This document shows, piece after piece, positions 8,905 to 16,557 of a DNA stretch of 64,000 nt. Position numbers and translations under genes: made by a program. A model generated the notes under the pieces. It had not been told where the DNA came from, did no database searches, and worked only from the letters and a program-made list of their open reading frames with translations. The stretch spans positions 124,001 to 188,000 of the forward strand of contig JAKLJY010000001.1 of assembly GCA_023150895.1 (NCBI GenBank), read 5' to 3'. The stretch is from Myxococcota bacterium. Lineage in GTDB: Bacteria; Myxococcota_A; Bradymonadia; UBA7976; UBA1532. How positions within the stretch are numbered: position 1 is the stretch's first letter; each line of letters opens with the position of its first letter.

Positions 8905-9719
8905 CGAATCGCCTCCTCGCCACGCCGGGCCGCGAGGTTTCCGAAGGCCAGGAATCCCGAGATCGTCAGGACGATCGCCGCCGCCGGAACGAGCCAGGGC
9001 CACGGCGCATCCGGGGGCAGCGACCGGACCTGAGCGACCATATTGCCCCAGGACGGATCGGGCTCCTGGACCCCGTAGTCGCCCAGGTACGAGAGCCCGG
9101 TCTCGACGAAGAGAACGTAGCCGAACACGTAAGCGGCCTGCCGCACCATGATGGGCCAGCACTGCAACCACAAAATGTGATACAAGATGACCCAAACCGA
9201 GTGAAACCCATGCGCGATGTGCGCAAGGATGTAGTCCTCGGAGCCGAGCGCCTCGACCTTGCGCCGGATGACGGCAGCGACCGTCGGAATGAAGAGTACG
9301 CCCGCGACGAACGCGATCAACGTCACCGACGGGTTGCGAATCGTGCAAACGAGAATGATGAAGACGAGGCGGGGCAGCGTGTCGAGCAGTTGAAGGGCGC
9401 CGACGATGACGGCTCGAACGGGTCCGGTCGCATAGCCGGCAACGGCGCCCGCCAACGCACCGACGAGCACTGCGATACCGGCCGCCATGAGCCCCGGGAG
9501 GAAAAAGGCCTCCGTGCCCTTCACGAGGCGCATCGCGATGTCCCGGCCCTGCTCGTCCGTGCCGAGAACGTGGGAAACCGACGGCACCTCGAGCACCCGG
9601 TCGTAGGAGACGGCATCGGCCGGCTCATACGGGATGAACGGCGCGACGACGCCGAGCAGCACGACGACCAGAACGATCGCGCCGCTCAGCCAGAGCCCGA
9701 TTCGGGAGAACCTACCCAT
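8901..9719 (-). CDS. Peptide-type ABC permease, OppC/DppC family
   Basis: 272 residues from the ATG at 9719 (8-base overlap with the gene before). N-terminal helix LWLSGAIVLVVVLLGVV, then the OppC-type segment with HVLGTDEQGRDIAMRLVKG, then about five further membrane helices. The BPD_transp_1 EAA-like loop is in the second half (VRRKVEALGSEDYILAHIAHG region). It forms the heterodimeric channel with the gene at 9712-10689. Confidence 0.92.
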   Translation of the reverse strand: MGRFSRIGLWLSGAIVLVVVLLGVVAPFIPYEPADAVSYDRVLEVPSVSHVLGTDEQGRDIAMRLVKGTEAFFLPGLMAAGIAVLVGALAGAVAGYATGPVRAVIVGALQLLDTLPRLVFIILVCTIRNPSVTLIAFVAGVLFIPTVAAVIRRKVEALGSEDYILAHIAHGFHSVWVILYHILWLQCWPIMVRQAAYVFGYVLFVETGLSYLGDYGVQEPDPSWGNMVAQVRSLPPDAPWPWLVPAAAIVLTISGFLAFGNLAARRGEEAIR

Positions 9720-10689
9720 TCCGCGCGACCTCGCGAGGGTCGACGGCCGCACGGACCACGTCCGCGAGCAGATTCATCACGATGATCGCCAGCGTGAAGA
9801 GCACGCTGAGGCCCACGACCACGGGGAAGTCCCGTTGTTTGGACGCCTCGAGGAGCAGATAACCCGCGCCATCGAGCGTGAAGACGTACTCGACGATCAC
9901 GACGCCACCGAGAACGACCGGGAGTCGCGCCGCGAAGGCCGAAACGAACGGCACGACGAGGTTCCGGAACGTGTGCGGCAGCGTCGAAGCGCCTTTGGCG
10001 CGAATCGCCGCGATGAACTGCGCGTTCCGGACCGCGAGAATCTCGGCCCGCACGGTGTTCAGCATGTCCATGAACAGCCCATCGCCGGCGACGAGCACGA
10101 TTCCGGCGAAGAAGTAGGGCATCACGGACTCCGAGTAGATGGGAATCGGGTACCAGGGGGGCGTGTCATACCCTGCGTCTTCGACGAACCGCCGGACGAA
10201 CGCATTCATCCCCTGGGAGAAGAAGATGGCGGCCACGAAGGCCGGCGCAGCCGTCACGAAGTACAGCGCGCCCGTCAGCAACTGCTGGCGAGGCGAAGGC
10301 TCGCCGAGGACCACGGCCAGCGCCGTCGCCAGAAAGAGGCACAACAGGAGGGCCCCCCCGCTGACGAGCAGCGTCAGCTTGAATGCCGGTCGCGCGATGG
10401 TCATCACCTGCTCGCCCGGGGCGAAAACGAGGGACTCGCCGAAGTCGCCCGTCGCCGAGCGCCCGAGCCACGTGACGTAGCCGGCGAGGGGCGGCTGATC
10501 GAGACCGAAGTCCGCCGCCAGCTTCTCTTTGACCTCCGGCGGCGTCCCCATGGGCGTGATGGCGTCGATGGCATCGCCGGGCGCCGACCGGATCGTGAAG
10601 TAGATCAGGAACGACGCGCCGACGAGCAACAGAAGACCTCCCGCGAGTCGACGCCCGGCCAAGAGGACCAGGCCGAGCAGGCGGTTCAC
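9712..10689 (-). CDS. Peptide-type ABC permease, OppB/DppB family
   Basis: 325 residues from the GTG at 10689, which overlaps the binding-protein stop as GTGA. First helix LLLLVGASFLIYFTIRSAPGD with the family's SAPGDA element, extended periplasmic loop, then five helices. The EAA-type coupling loop reads NAQFIAAIRAKGAS. Stop is TAG at 9712. Gene order binding protein-B-C-D-F is the classic opp/dpp order. Confidence 0.93.
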   Translation of the reverse strand: MNRLLGLVLLAGRRLAGGLLLLVGASFLIYFTIRSAPGDAIDAITPMGTPPEVKEKLAADFGLDQPPLAGYVTWLGRSATGDFGESLVFAPGEQVMTIARPAFKLTLLVSGGALLLCLFLATALAVVLGEPSPRQQLLTGALYFVTAAPAFVAAIFFSQGMNAFVRRFVEDAGYDTPPWYPIPIYSESVMPYFFAGIVLVAGDGLFMDMLNTVRAEILAVRNAQFIAAIRAKGASTLPHTFRNLVVPFVSAFAARLPVVLGGVVIVEYVFTLDGAGYLLLEASKQRDFPVVVGLSVLFTLAIIVMNLLADVVRAAVDPREVARNG

Positions 10690-12242
10690 GGGGAGAGCTC
10701 CCACTCCGGGAACGACGTGAAGTAGTAGAAGGGCTGGATGTAGACGTTCCGCACCTTCTTGCTGATGCCGGAGTAGATGTCCAGGGACCAGAGGAAGTAG
10801 TACGGGAGGTCCTGGGCGAGCAGCGCGTGGAGCTGCTTCATCATCTCCTTGTACTTCTTGTAGTCCTTCGTCGCTTTCGCGGTGTCGAGCAGCGTGTCGA
10901 CATCCGCATTGTTGTATCCGATGAAGTTCATCGGTCCCTTGCTGTGGAACAGCGGGTAGACATCCTCGACCTCCTCGAACGACCAGATGTTCAGCGTCAG
11001 GTCGAACTTGCGCCGCGTGAACACCTGGTCACGGTAGCGGGCGTGGTCGACGTAGGTCGGCCGCGTCGTCACCCCGATCTTCTTGAGCTGCGCCTGAATG
11101 CCGAGGAAGAGCGCCTGATTGCTCGCGAGTTCCTTGTCCATGACGAACTCGAAGTCGAGCTTGAGCTTGCCCTTCATGCGCACGTCGCCCTTCTTCTTCC
11201 AGCCGGCGTCCTCGAGGAGCTGGTTGGCACGATCGAGGTCGACGGCGCTCTTCTCGACCTGGAAGTTGTAGAAGGGACTCGATTCGGTGAACGGCCCCGT
11301 GAGGATGTCGCCGCGGCCGAGGTGGGCTTCGAGGAGCTCCTCGCGGTCGATGGCGAGCCCGATCGCCTGTCGAACGGGGCGCTCGGCGAGGGCTTTGTTC
11401 TCGTGGCTGTAGGCCATGTACCACCAGGAAACGGTGTGATAGGGCTCGAGCACGACGGAGTCACTGTTCTCGAAGAGCGCGATGTTCTTGGGCGGCAGAA
11501 AGATGACGGCCTGAACACCGGCCTTCACGCCCGAATACTGGAGCAGGTTGATCTGGGCCGACTTGTCCGGCGTGTGCTGCATCTGCACCTCACCGATCTT
11601 GGCCTGGTTCCAGTAGTCGGGGTTCTGCTCGAGGGCGATGCTCCGCAGGCTGAAGCCGCCCTTCTTGAGGCGGAACGGCCCGGTCCCGATCGGCTCGCGG
11701 GCGAACTTGTCCTTGCGGCTGATGGCAGTGCTCGGGAATCCGTGTTTGGGGATGATCTTGAGCGAGATGAAGCGCTTCTCTGCCTCGGGGATCGGGCGCT
11801 CGAACGCGACGTGGACCCCGTATTGTCCTTCCGCGGTCACGTCCCGGATGAAGTTGAACTTGCTCTTGGCGTTGAAGATCGTCTTCGGGTCCTGGGCAGC
11901 CCGAATCGTGAAGACGACGTCTTCTGCCGTGAAGGGTTCGCCGTCGTGCCACTTCACGCCTTCCCGCAACACGAAACGAATGCCGCCTTGATCGTCGTCG
12001 ACCTTCCAGGAGGTCGCGAGACCCTTGTCGACGTCACCGCGTTTGTTCTGGAAGACGAGGGAGTCGAAGATGAGCTCGACCATGCGGACGGCGCTCATGT
12101 CCTCGGCGAAAAAAGGGAGGAGAGAGGCGGGCCGCGTGTCCTCGGGGTAGTGGAAGGTCTGCTGCGCGCCGGCATCCGTCGCTGCGGATCCGACGAACAG
12201 GCCGAGGGCAATCGCGAGGCGACCGAGAGTGCGATGGAACAT
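10686..12242 (-). CDS. Periplasmic peptide/solute-binding protein, family 5 (OppA/DppA-like)
   Basis: 518 residues. Sec signal peptide (LAIALGLFVGSAATDAGA) with no lipobox, so soluble in the periplasm. The SBP_bac_5 fold is clear: LATSWKVDDDQGGIRFVLREG, VKWHDGEPFTAEDVVFTIRA, GTGPFRLKKG and RQAIGLAIDREELLEAHLG. It delivers ligand to the two permeases encoded next. Oligopeptide, dipeptide and other ligands (bile acids, nickel, sugars) are all found in this family, so the substrate is open. Confidence 0.93.
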   Translation of the reverse strand: MFHRTLGRLAIALGLFVGSAATDAGAQQTFHYPEDTRPASLLPFFAEDMSAVRMVELIFDSLVFQNKRGDVDKGLATSWKVDDDQGGIRFVLREGVKWHDGEPFTAEDVVFTIRAAQDPKTIFNAKSKFNFIRDVTAEGQYGVHVAFERPIPEAEKRFISLKIIPKHGFPSTAISRKDKFAREPIGTGPFRLKKGGFSLRSIALEQNPDYWNQAKIGEVQMQHTPDKSAQINLLQYSGVKAGVQAVIFLPPKNIALFENSDSVVLEPYHTVSWWYMAYSHENKALAERPVRQAIGLAIDREELLEAHLGRGDILTGPFTESSPFYNFQVEKSAVDLDRANQLLEDAGWKKKGDVRMKGKLKLDFEFVMDKELASNQALFLGIQAQLKKIGVTTRPTYVDHARYRDQVFTRRKFDLTLNIWSFEEVEDVYPLFHSKGPMNFIGYNNADVDTLLDTAKATKDYKKYKEMMKQLHALLAQDLPYYFLWSLDIYSGISKKVRNVYIQPFYYFTSFPEWELSP

Positions 12243-12269
12243 GGGACGAAGGACTCCTTTGGGACTCGA

Positions 12270-13841
12270 TCACTGGCCCGACGCGGCGCCGCCCTCCTGA
12301 TCCATCGCACGGATGGTCAGGACGTCACGCAGCATGTCCGCCGCAGCCGCGACCGCCGGAAAACGCTCGGCGAGACGGCTGAAGTACTTGAGGGCGACCC
12401 GGGGTCGCCCGATTCGAACGTTCTCGCGCGCTGCGCGTGCAAGCGCGGCGACGCCGTTGCGGGGAGACGGCGCAAAGGCCGCCCCCTTGTCTTCGGCGTT
12501 CTCGAGGTGTTTGAGCGCGACCTCCGGTGCGCCCGAGATGGAGGCGGCGTCGGCGAATCGCCGTTCGACCGCATCGGCGTACCGCTCGACGAGGTTGAGG
12601 GCGGCGACGTCCGCTGCCCCTTTGGCCTCCGCGCCGAGCGCGTCGATCTCGGCCCCGACGGTGCGGGCGAGCAGGGCGCGGTCATCGGGGAACGCGGCCC
12701 CGTCGAGGGCCTCGCCCAGCCCGGTACTCGCCCATGTCTTCAGGACCCGATGGCCAATGGTGTCCGTCGGGAGGGCGGCGACGTCGGCCTTGGCACCCGC
12801 GGCGTCACCGGCGCCGTGGCGCGCCCTCGCCAGCAAGGCTCGCGCCTCGAGTGCGAGATCGGCCGCCGTCAGGGCGTCCGTCAGGACCAGCTCCGCGAGC
12901 GGGGCATCGGCCGGAGGCGCTGCCACCAGCGGCTCGAGCGCGGCCTTCGCTTCGGCTGCCCGACCGAGCAGGAGAAGAGCCCGCGCCTTGTGCAGCGTCC
13001 CCCAGCCCGGGGCCGCGCCGAGTGCGTCGATCGCCCGGGCCGCATAGACCCGCGCGCCGAGATCGGCGAGCGCCGGATCGCGGAACGAGACGGACCCGTC
13101 GGCCGGTCCGACGACGACGTCCGGCGCATTGGGCGGGATGCGTTCGAACCGGGACACGGCCTCGGGAATGCGCCCCGCGGAGATGAGGGCTGCGACCGAA
13201 AGTCGCGCCGCGTACTCCGCCATCGCCCCCGCGGGAAGGGGTGCGTCGAGTCCCTCGACCTTGCCGGCGAGCAGCGCGGCCAGGGGGCCGGTGGCGCCGG
13301 GCTTGACAGCCGCCACGAGCGACGCGAGGGGCCCATCCGCCGCCAGTCCGGAGACGTCCAGCGGCTGGCCCGTGCGGGCCGCGAGTCGCGACAGCATCCA
13401 GGTGCGCCAGGCCGCGCCCTCCGCCCCACCGGCATCCGTCTTCGCCCGCGAGAGGCGCTCGGTGAGCACGGCGACGACATCGGCGACCGCTGCGTGTGCC
13501 GTGGCGAGCTCGATTGCGGCGCGCGCGGCGCCCGTGCGAATCGCCTCGGACGGGGTCCCGCCCTTGAGTGCGGCGTCGAACTCGGCGAGCGCACCCGCAG
13601 GATCCGAGGTGAAGAGTTTGCCCCACCCGGCGTTCGATTGCGCGAGCGTCCCGAGCGCCGACGCGTCCTTAGCGACCCCGAGAACCCAGCTCTCCCGCAC
13701 GCGAGCGCGGTCCGCCGTGACGTCGACCGACGGGGCCGCCGGTGCACCGGGCGTGTTGCGCGGCGCCCGCTCCGAGCACCCGGGGACACCACAGACGAGG
13801 AGAGCGGCGGTCAGGGCGATCCGCCGGACGGAGGGCTTCAT
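12270..13841 (-). CDS. Helical-repeat (TPR-like) lipoprotein
   Basis: 523 residues from the ATG at 13841, 5 bases after the upstream stop and directly opening a lipoprotein signal (VCGVPGC). The rest is very Ala-rich and almost wholly helical, with repeated short helix pairs (ALEPLVAAPPADAPLAELVLTDALTAADL style; NAEDKGAAF near the end), consistent with degenerate TPRs. Only 27 bases separate it from the binding protein. Possibly an envelope scaffold for the transporter; no enzymatic motif seen. Confidence 0.75.
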   Translation of the reverse strand: MKPSVRRIALTAALLVCGVPGCSERAPRNTPGAPAAPSVDVTADRARVRESWVLGVAKDASALGTLAQSNAGWGKLFTSDPAGALAEFDAALKGGTPSEAIRTGAARAAIELATAHAAVADVVAVLTERLSRAKTDAGGAEGAAWRTWMLSRLAARTGQPLDVSGLAADGPLASLVAAVKPGATGPLAALLAGKVEGLDAPLPAGAMAEYAARLSVAALISAGRIPEAVSRFERIPPNAPDVVVGPADGSVSFRDPALADLGARVYAARAIDALGAAPGWGTLHKARALLLLGRAAEAKAALEPLVAAPPADAPLAELVLTDALTAADLALEARALLARARHGAGDAAGAKADVAALPTDTIGHRVLKTWASTGLGEALDGAAFPDDRALLARTVGAEIDALGAEAKGAADVAALNLVERYADAVERRFADAASISGAPEVALKHLENAEDKGAAFAPSPRNGVAALARAARENVRIGRPRVALKYFSRLAERFPAVAAAADMLRDVLTIRAMDQEGGAASGQ

Positions 13842-13846
13842 CCCGC

Positions 13847-15550
13847 TCAGAGCTCCAGGCCGTTCTTCATCTCTTCGAGTTTCTTCATCTTCGCCTCTGC
13901 GGACGCGACGCCGCCGGGGTCCGTCCCGCGGGCGATGGTGGCGTACCGCTCCCACTGGCGAAGGGCTTTGTCAATCAAGGACACGTTGGCCTTCTTCGGA
14001 TCCTCGCTGTACTGGCGCTGGAACTCGAATTCGTACATCTCCGCGTAGAACTTGTACGCATCGTCCTTCAGGTCCGCGGGCAGGTTGCGGATGTTCTCGT
14101 CGACGCGTTGCATGGTGCTAAGCGCCTTCCGGACGTTGCTCGCCAGCCCATACGCCTTGGCGAGAGAGAGGAGAATCGTCGGGTCGCGCTTGTACCGACC
14201 ACTCGTCGTCGCGACTTCGAGTTCCTCGGCCTGACGACGGTAGTCCTTGTTCTTGTGGTGGTAGTCGGCCATGAGGCGATGCGCCTCGTAGTAGCCCGGG
14301 TGCGTGCGATCGATCTGGCCGAGGAAGTCCATGTCGGCCCGCGTCAGGACCTTGGACTGGGCCAGGCGCCCCTGGATCTCCTCGAGCTTTCCGTCGATCT
14401 CCTCCTTCGACATCGCGGCCGCGCTCGGTCCGCCGGCAGACAGGGCGACGCCGCCCCGGGCCGCCTTCGGGTCGACGGTGTCTCCGCCATCGTTCATCAG
14501 GCCGCCGAGTTCGGTCGACTCGCGGGGGGCCTTGGGCGTCGCAACCCGGGGCGCTTCCGCTACGGGGGGAGGCGGCGGTGCCGCGGCGGGCTCGTCCGGG
14601 AGGAGGTCGTCGATACCGGGCGCCTCTTCCCGCGGGGGGGCGGCGGCAACGACCGGGGGCGGCGGCTCGCGCTCCGGCGGCGGCTCGAAGGCCGGCTCGG
14701 GCGCCAGTTCGACGGTACCAGGATTGGCCCGCGCCGCGCGCGGGGCGGGCGCAGGGGCGGCAGCGACCGCCCACGGATCGGGCTGTGCTTGGGCGGGGGG
14801 CGGCGTCGGCGCGGCCTCGGCGACGGCCGGCTCCGGGGCCGGTGTCGGCAACGGGGGCTCGGTCGCCGGGGCGGCCGCGACCTCGACGGGCGGTGGCGCG
14901 GCGCCTGCAGGCCCGTCGGCGACCGGTCCGGTTCGCAACGCCGACAAGAGGTAGACCTCGTCGTCCTCGGAGAACGTGCCCTTGTAGACCGCCGTCCCGG
15001 CGGCGGCGACGAACTGCGCGCCAGGGACCCCCGAGATCTTGACGAGGGCATCCCCACCCGGTCCCGTCTTCCCGACCGCGACATCGTTGAGCTTGATCGG
15101 CGTCCCTTCCGGTTCCGCGCGCACCATCAGGAGGAAGTCTCGCTCCGGGCGCTGGAGTTCGGCGCGGAAGTCGATCTGGAGGGGTCGCCCGTCGGCCGGG
15201 TACTGGATCTTGACCTGCCAGCGGCTCTGGTCGGGGTTTGGCGGGACACTGTAGCCATCCGGCGCCTCGACGTTGAACGTGAGCGTGTCGCCGTTCTTCG
15301 CCGGGTACTTCCCCGCGAACTTGCCTTCCTGGTCCGTGATGCCGAACTTCTTGTTGTTGATGTAGAACCGAACGCTTTCGACGGGCTTGCTCTGGAGGTC
15401 GACCGTCGAGACGTTGAGCAGGACCTCCTGCTGCGGCGGCGGGGCCGCCGGCTTCTCCTTGCAGCCCCCGAGGCCCAGCAGGGCCGTCACGCCGATCACG
15501 AGGAGTGCGGACGCGGTGCGCAGCGGCAGGAAGGCGGTCTGGGTGTTCAT
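13847..15550 (-). CDS. Lipoprotein with beta domains, Pro/Ala linker and TPR tail
   Basis: 567 residues. Lipobox LGGC (ALLGLGGCKEKP). Residues ~35-220 contain beta-rich modules resembling carboxypeptidase-regulatory/Ig folds (VNVSTVDLQSKPVESVRF; EGTPIKLNDVAVGKTGPGG). Residues ~225-390 are a long Pro/Ala linker. The C-terminal ~170 residues are helical and TPR-like (GYYEAHRLMADYHHKNKDY). The linker could span periplasm or peptidoglycan between a lipid-anchored head and a scaffold tail. Function unknown. Confidence 0.78.
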   Translation of the reverse strand: MNTQTAFLPLRTASALLVIGVTALLGLGGCKEKPAAPPPQQEVLLNVSTVDLQSKPVESVRFYINNKKFGITDQEGKFAGKYPAKNGDTLTFNVEAPDGYSVPPNPDQSRWQVKIQYPADGRPLQIDFRAELQRPERDFLLMVRAEPEGTPIKLNDVAVGKTGPGGDALVKISGVPGAQFVAAAGTAVYKGTFSEDDEVYLLSALRTGPVADGPAGAAPPPVEVAAAPATEPPLPTPAPEPAVAEAAPTPPPAQAQPDPWAVAAAPAPAPRAARANPGTVELAPEPAFEPPPEREPPPPVVAAAPPREEAPGIDDLLPDEPAAAPPPPPVAEAPRVATPKAPRESTELGGLMNDGGDTVDPKAARGGVALSAGGPSAAAMSKEEIDGKLEEIQGRLAQSKVLTRADMDFLGQIDRTHPGYYEAHRLMADYHHKNKDYRRQAEELEVATTSGRYKRDPTILLSLAKAYGLASNVRKALSTMQRVDENIRNLPADLKDDAYKFYAEMYEFEFQRQYSEDPKKANVSLIDKALRQWERYATIARGTDPGGVASAEAKMKKLEEMKNGLEL

Positions 15551-15570
15551 TGGTTGCTTCGCCCGTTCGA

Positions 15571-16002
15571 TCAGTTGCCGATGACCGGCGTGGAGGTCGT
15601 GTCCGCTTCGAACTCTTTCTCCTGCGTCGGATCCGGGGCGGTCTCGTTGATGTCCGGCGTTCGCGGTGCGAGCGTGATGTCCGGCACCTTGGTCGGGCCG
15701 CCCTCGATGGTGACCTCGTAAGCCGCGTCCTCGAAACCGAACTTGCGGACCTTGATCTTGTAGACCCCGGCCGCGATCGGCTCCGTCTCCCCGGACTCGT
15801 TCAACCGCTGACGCAGCGTGAAGAACCCGCGGTTGTTGGTCATCACGACATCCGTCTCGGGCTCGGTGAAAATCTCGGCCTTCGACACGGCGCTGCCCTT
15901 CTGGTCGAGGACGCGCCCCGTCAGGGAGATCGGCTGTGAGCCGCAGGCGACGAGAAACAGAAGGGCGGCGATGAGGCCGGCCACGCGAGGGAACACGGTC
16001 AT
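15571..16002 (-). CDS. Small lipoprotein with carboxypeptidase-regulatory-like domain
   Basis: 143 residues. Signal peptide with lipobox FLVACG. The mature part is one Ig-like module of the carboxypeptidase D regulatory type (SLTGRVLDQKGSAVSKAEIF, then TNNRGFFTLRQ, then GVYKIKVRKFGFED), the usual signature being GxVxDxxGxPxxxAxV. It ends in an acidic tail. These modules fix or display other proteins at the surface; the same fold appears in the preceding gene product. Confidence 0.78.
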   Translation of the reverse strand: MTVFPRVAGLIAALLFLVACGSQPISLTGRVLDQKGSAVSKAEIFTEPETDVVMTNNRGFFTLRQRLNESGETEPIAAGVYKIKVRKFGFEDAAYEVTIEGGPTKVPDITLAPRTPDINETAPDPTQEKEFEADTTSTPVIGN

Positions 16003-16012
16003 GGCAGCGCTC

Positions 16013-16489
16013 CTACTGCTTCATCCGCTGACCGATGACGCTCATCGCGTACTCGACGGTCAGGTCACGGGGGTCGAGATCCCGAAGGCTCGCGAGGTGG
16101 TCGTAGGCGTCCGTCAGTTTGCCGTCGACCGAGGCCTGGACGGCCTTGCCGAGGAGATCCTGCCGAAGCCTCGCGATTTCGGGCGCACCATTGGCCTGGG
16201 CGATCCGGTTGCCGATCTCCTGGAGAAGATCGGGGGCGTCGTTCTGGAGTTTGCGGCCGGTGATGAGCAAGTAAGCGCGGGCGTACTTTTTCAGGCCCTG
16301 CGAGAGCATCTCAGCCTTCTTGTCTGCTCGCGCCTTCGCGGCATCGTCGAGAAGCGCGCGCCCTTCGTCGGCCATCGCTTTTGCATCCTCTACGGGTCCG
16401 GCGAACGCAGAGCCGGCGGTCGTGACGACCCCCATGCCGAAGGCGAGCGCGCAGCAGACGAGCACTGAACGTGATGGACGCAACCGCAT
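16013..16489 (-). CDS. Small exported helical protein of unknown function
   Basis: 158 residues with a Sec signal peptide ending SAFA-GP. The mature part is all helix (GRALLDDAAKARADKKAEM; KYARAYLLITGRKLQND), compatible with two or three TPR-like repeats. It is the first gene after the kinase (68-base gap, the longest in the operon) and 10 bases before the small lipoprotein. No family recognised. Confidence 0.72.
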   Translation of the reverse strand: MRLRPSRSVLVCCALAFGMGVVTTAGSAFAGPVEDAKAMADEGRALLDDAAKARADKKAEMLSQGLKKYARAYLLITGRKLQNDAPDLLQEIGNRIAQANGAPEIARLRQDLLGKAVQASVDGKLTDAYDHLASLRDLDPRDLTVEYAMSVIGQRMKQ

Positions 16490-16557
16490 CGAAACTCCTT
16501 GGAAACCGACAGCCGACGTTAATTCACGGCCCGGGGAGAGTCAACGACCCCACCGGC

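Noticed and set aside
10827-14048. Plus-strand open frame of about 1,070 codons opposite the binding-protein and TPR lipoprotein genes
   Set aside because: Antisense to two clearly coding genes and without recognisable domains.
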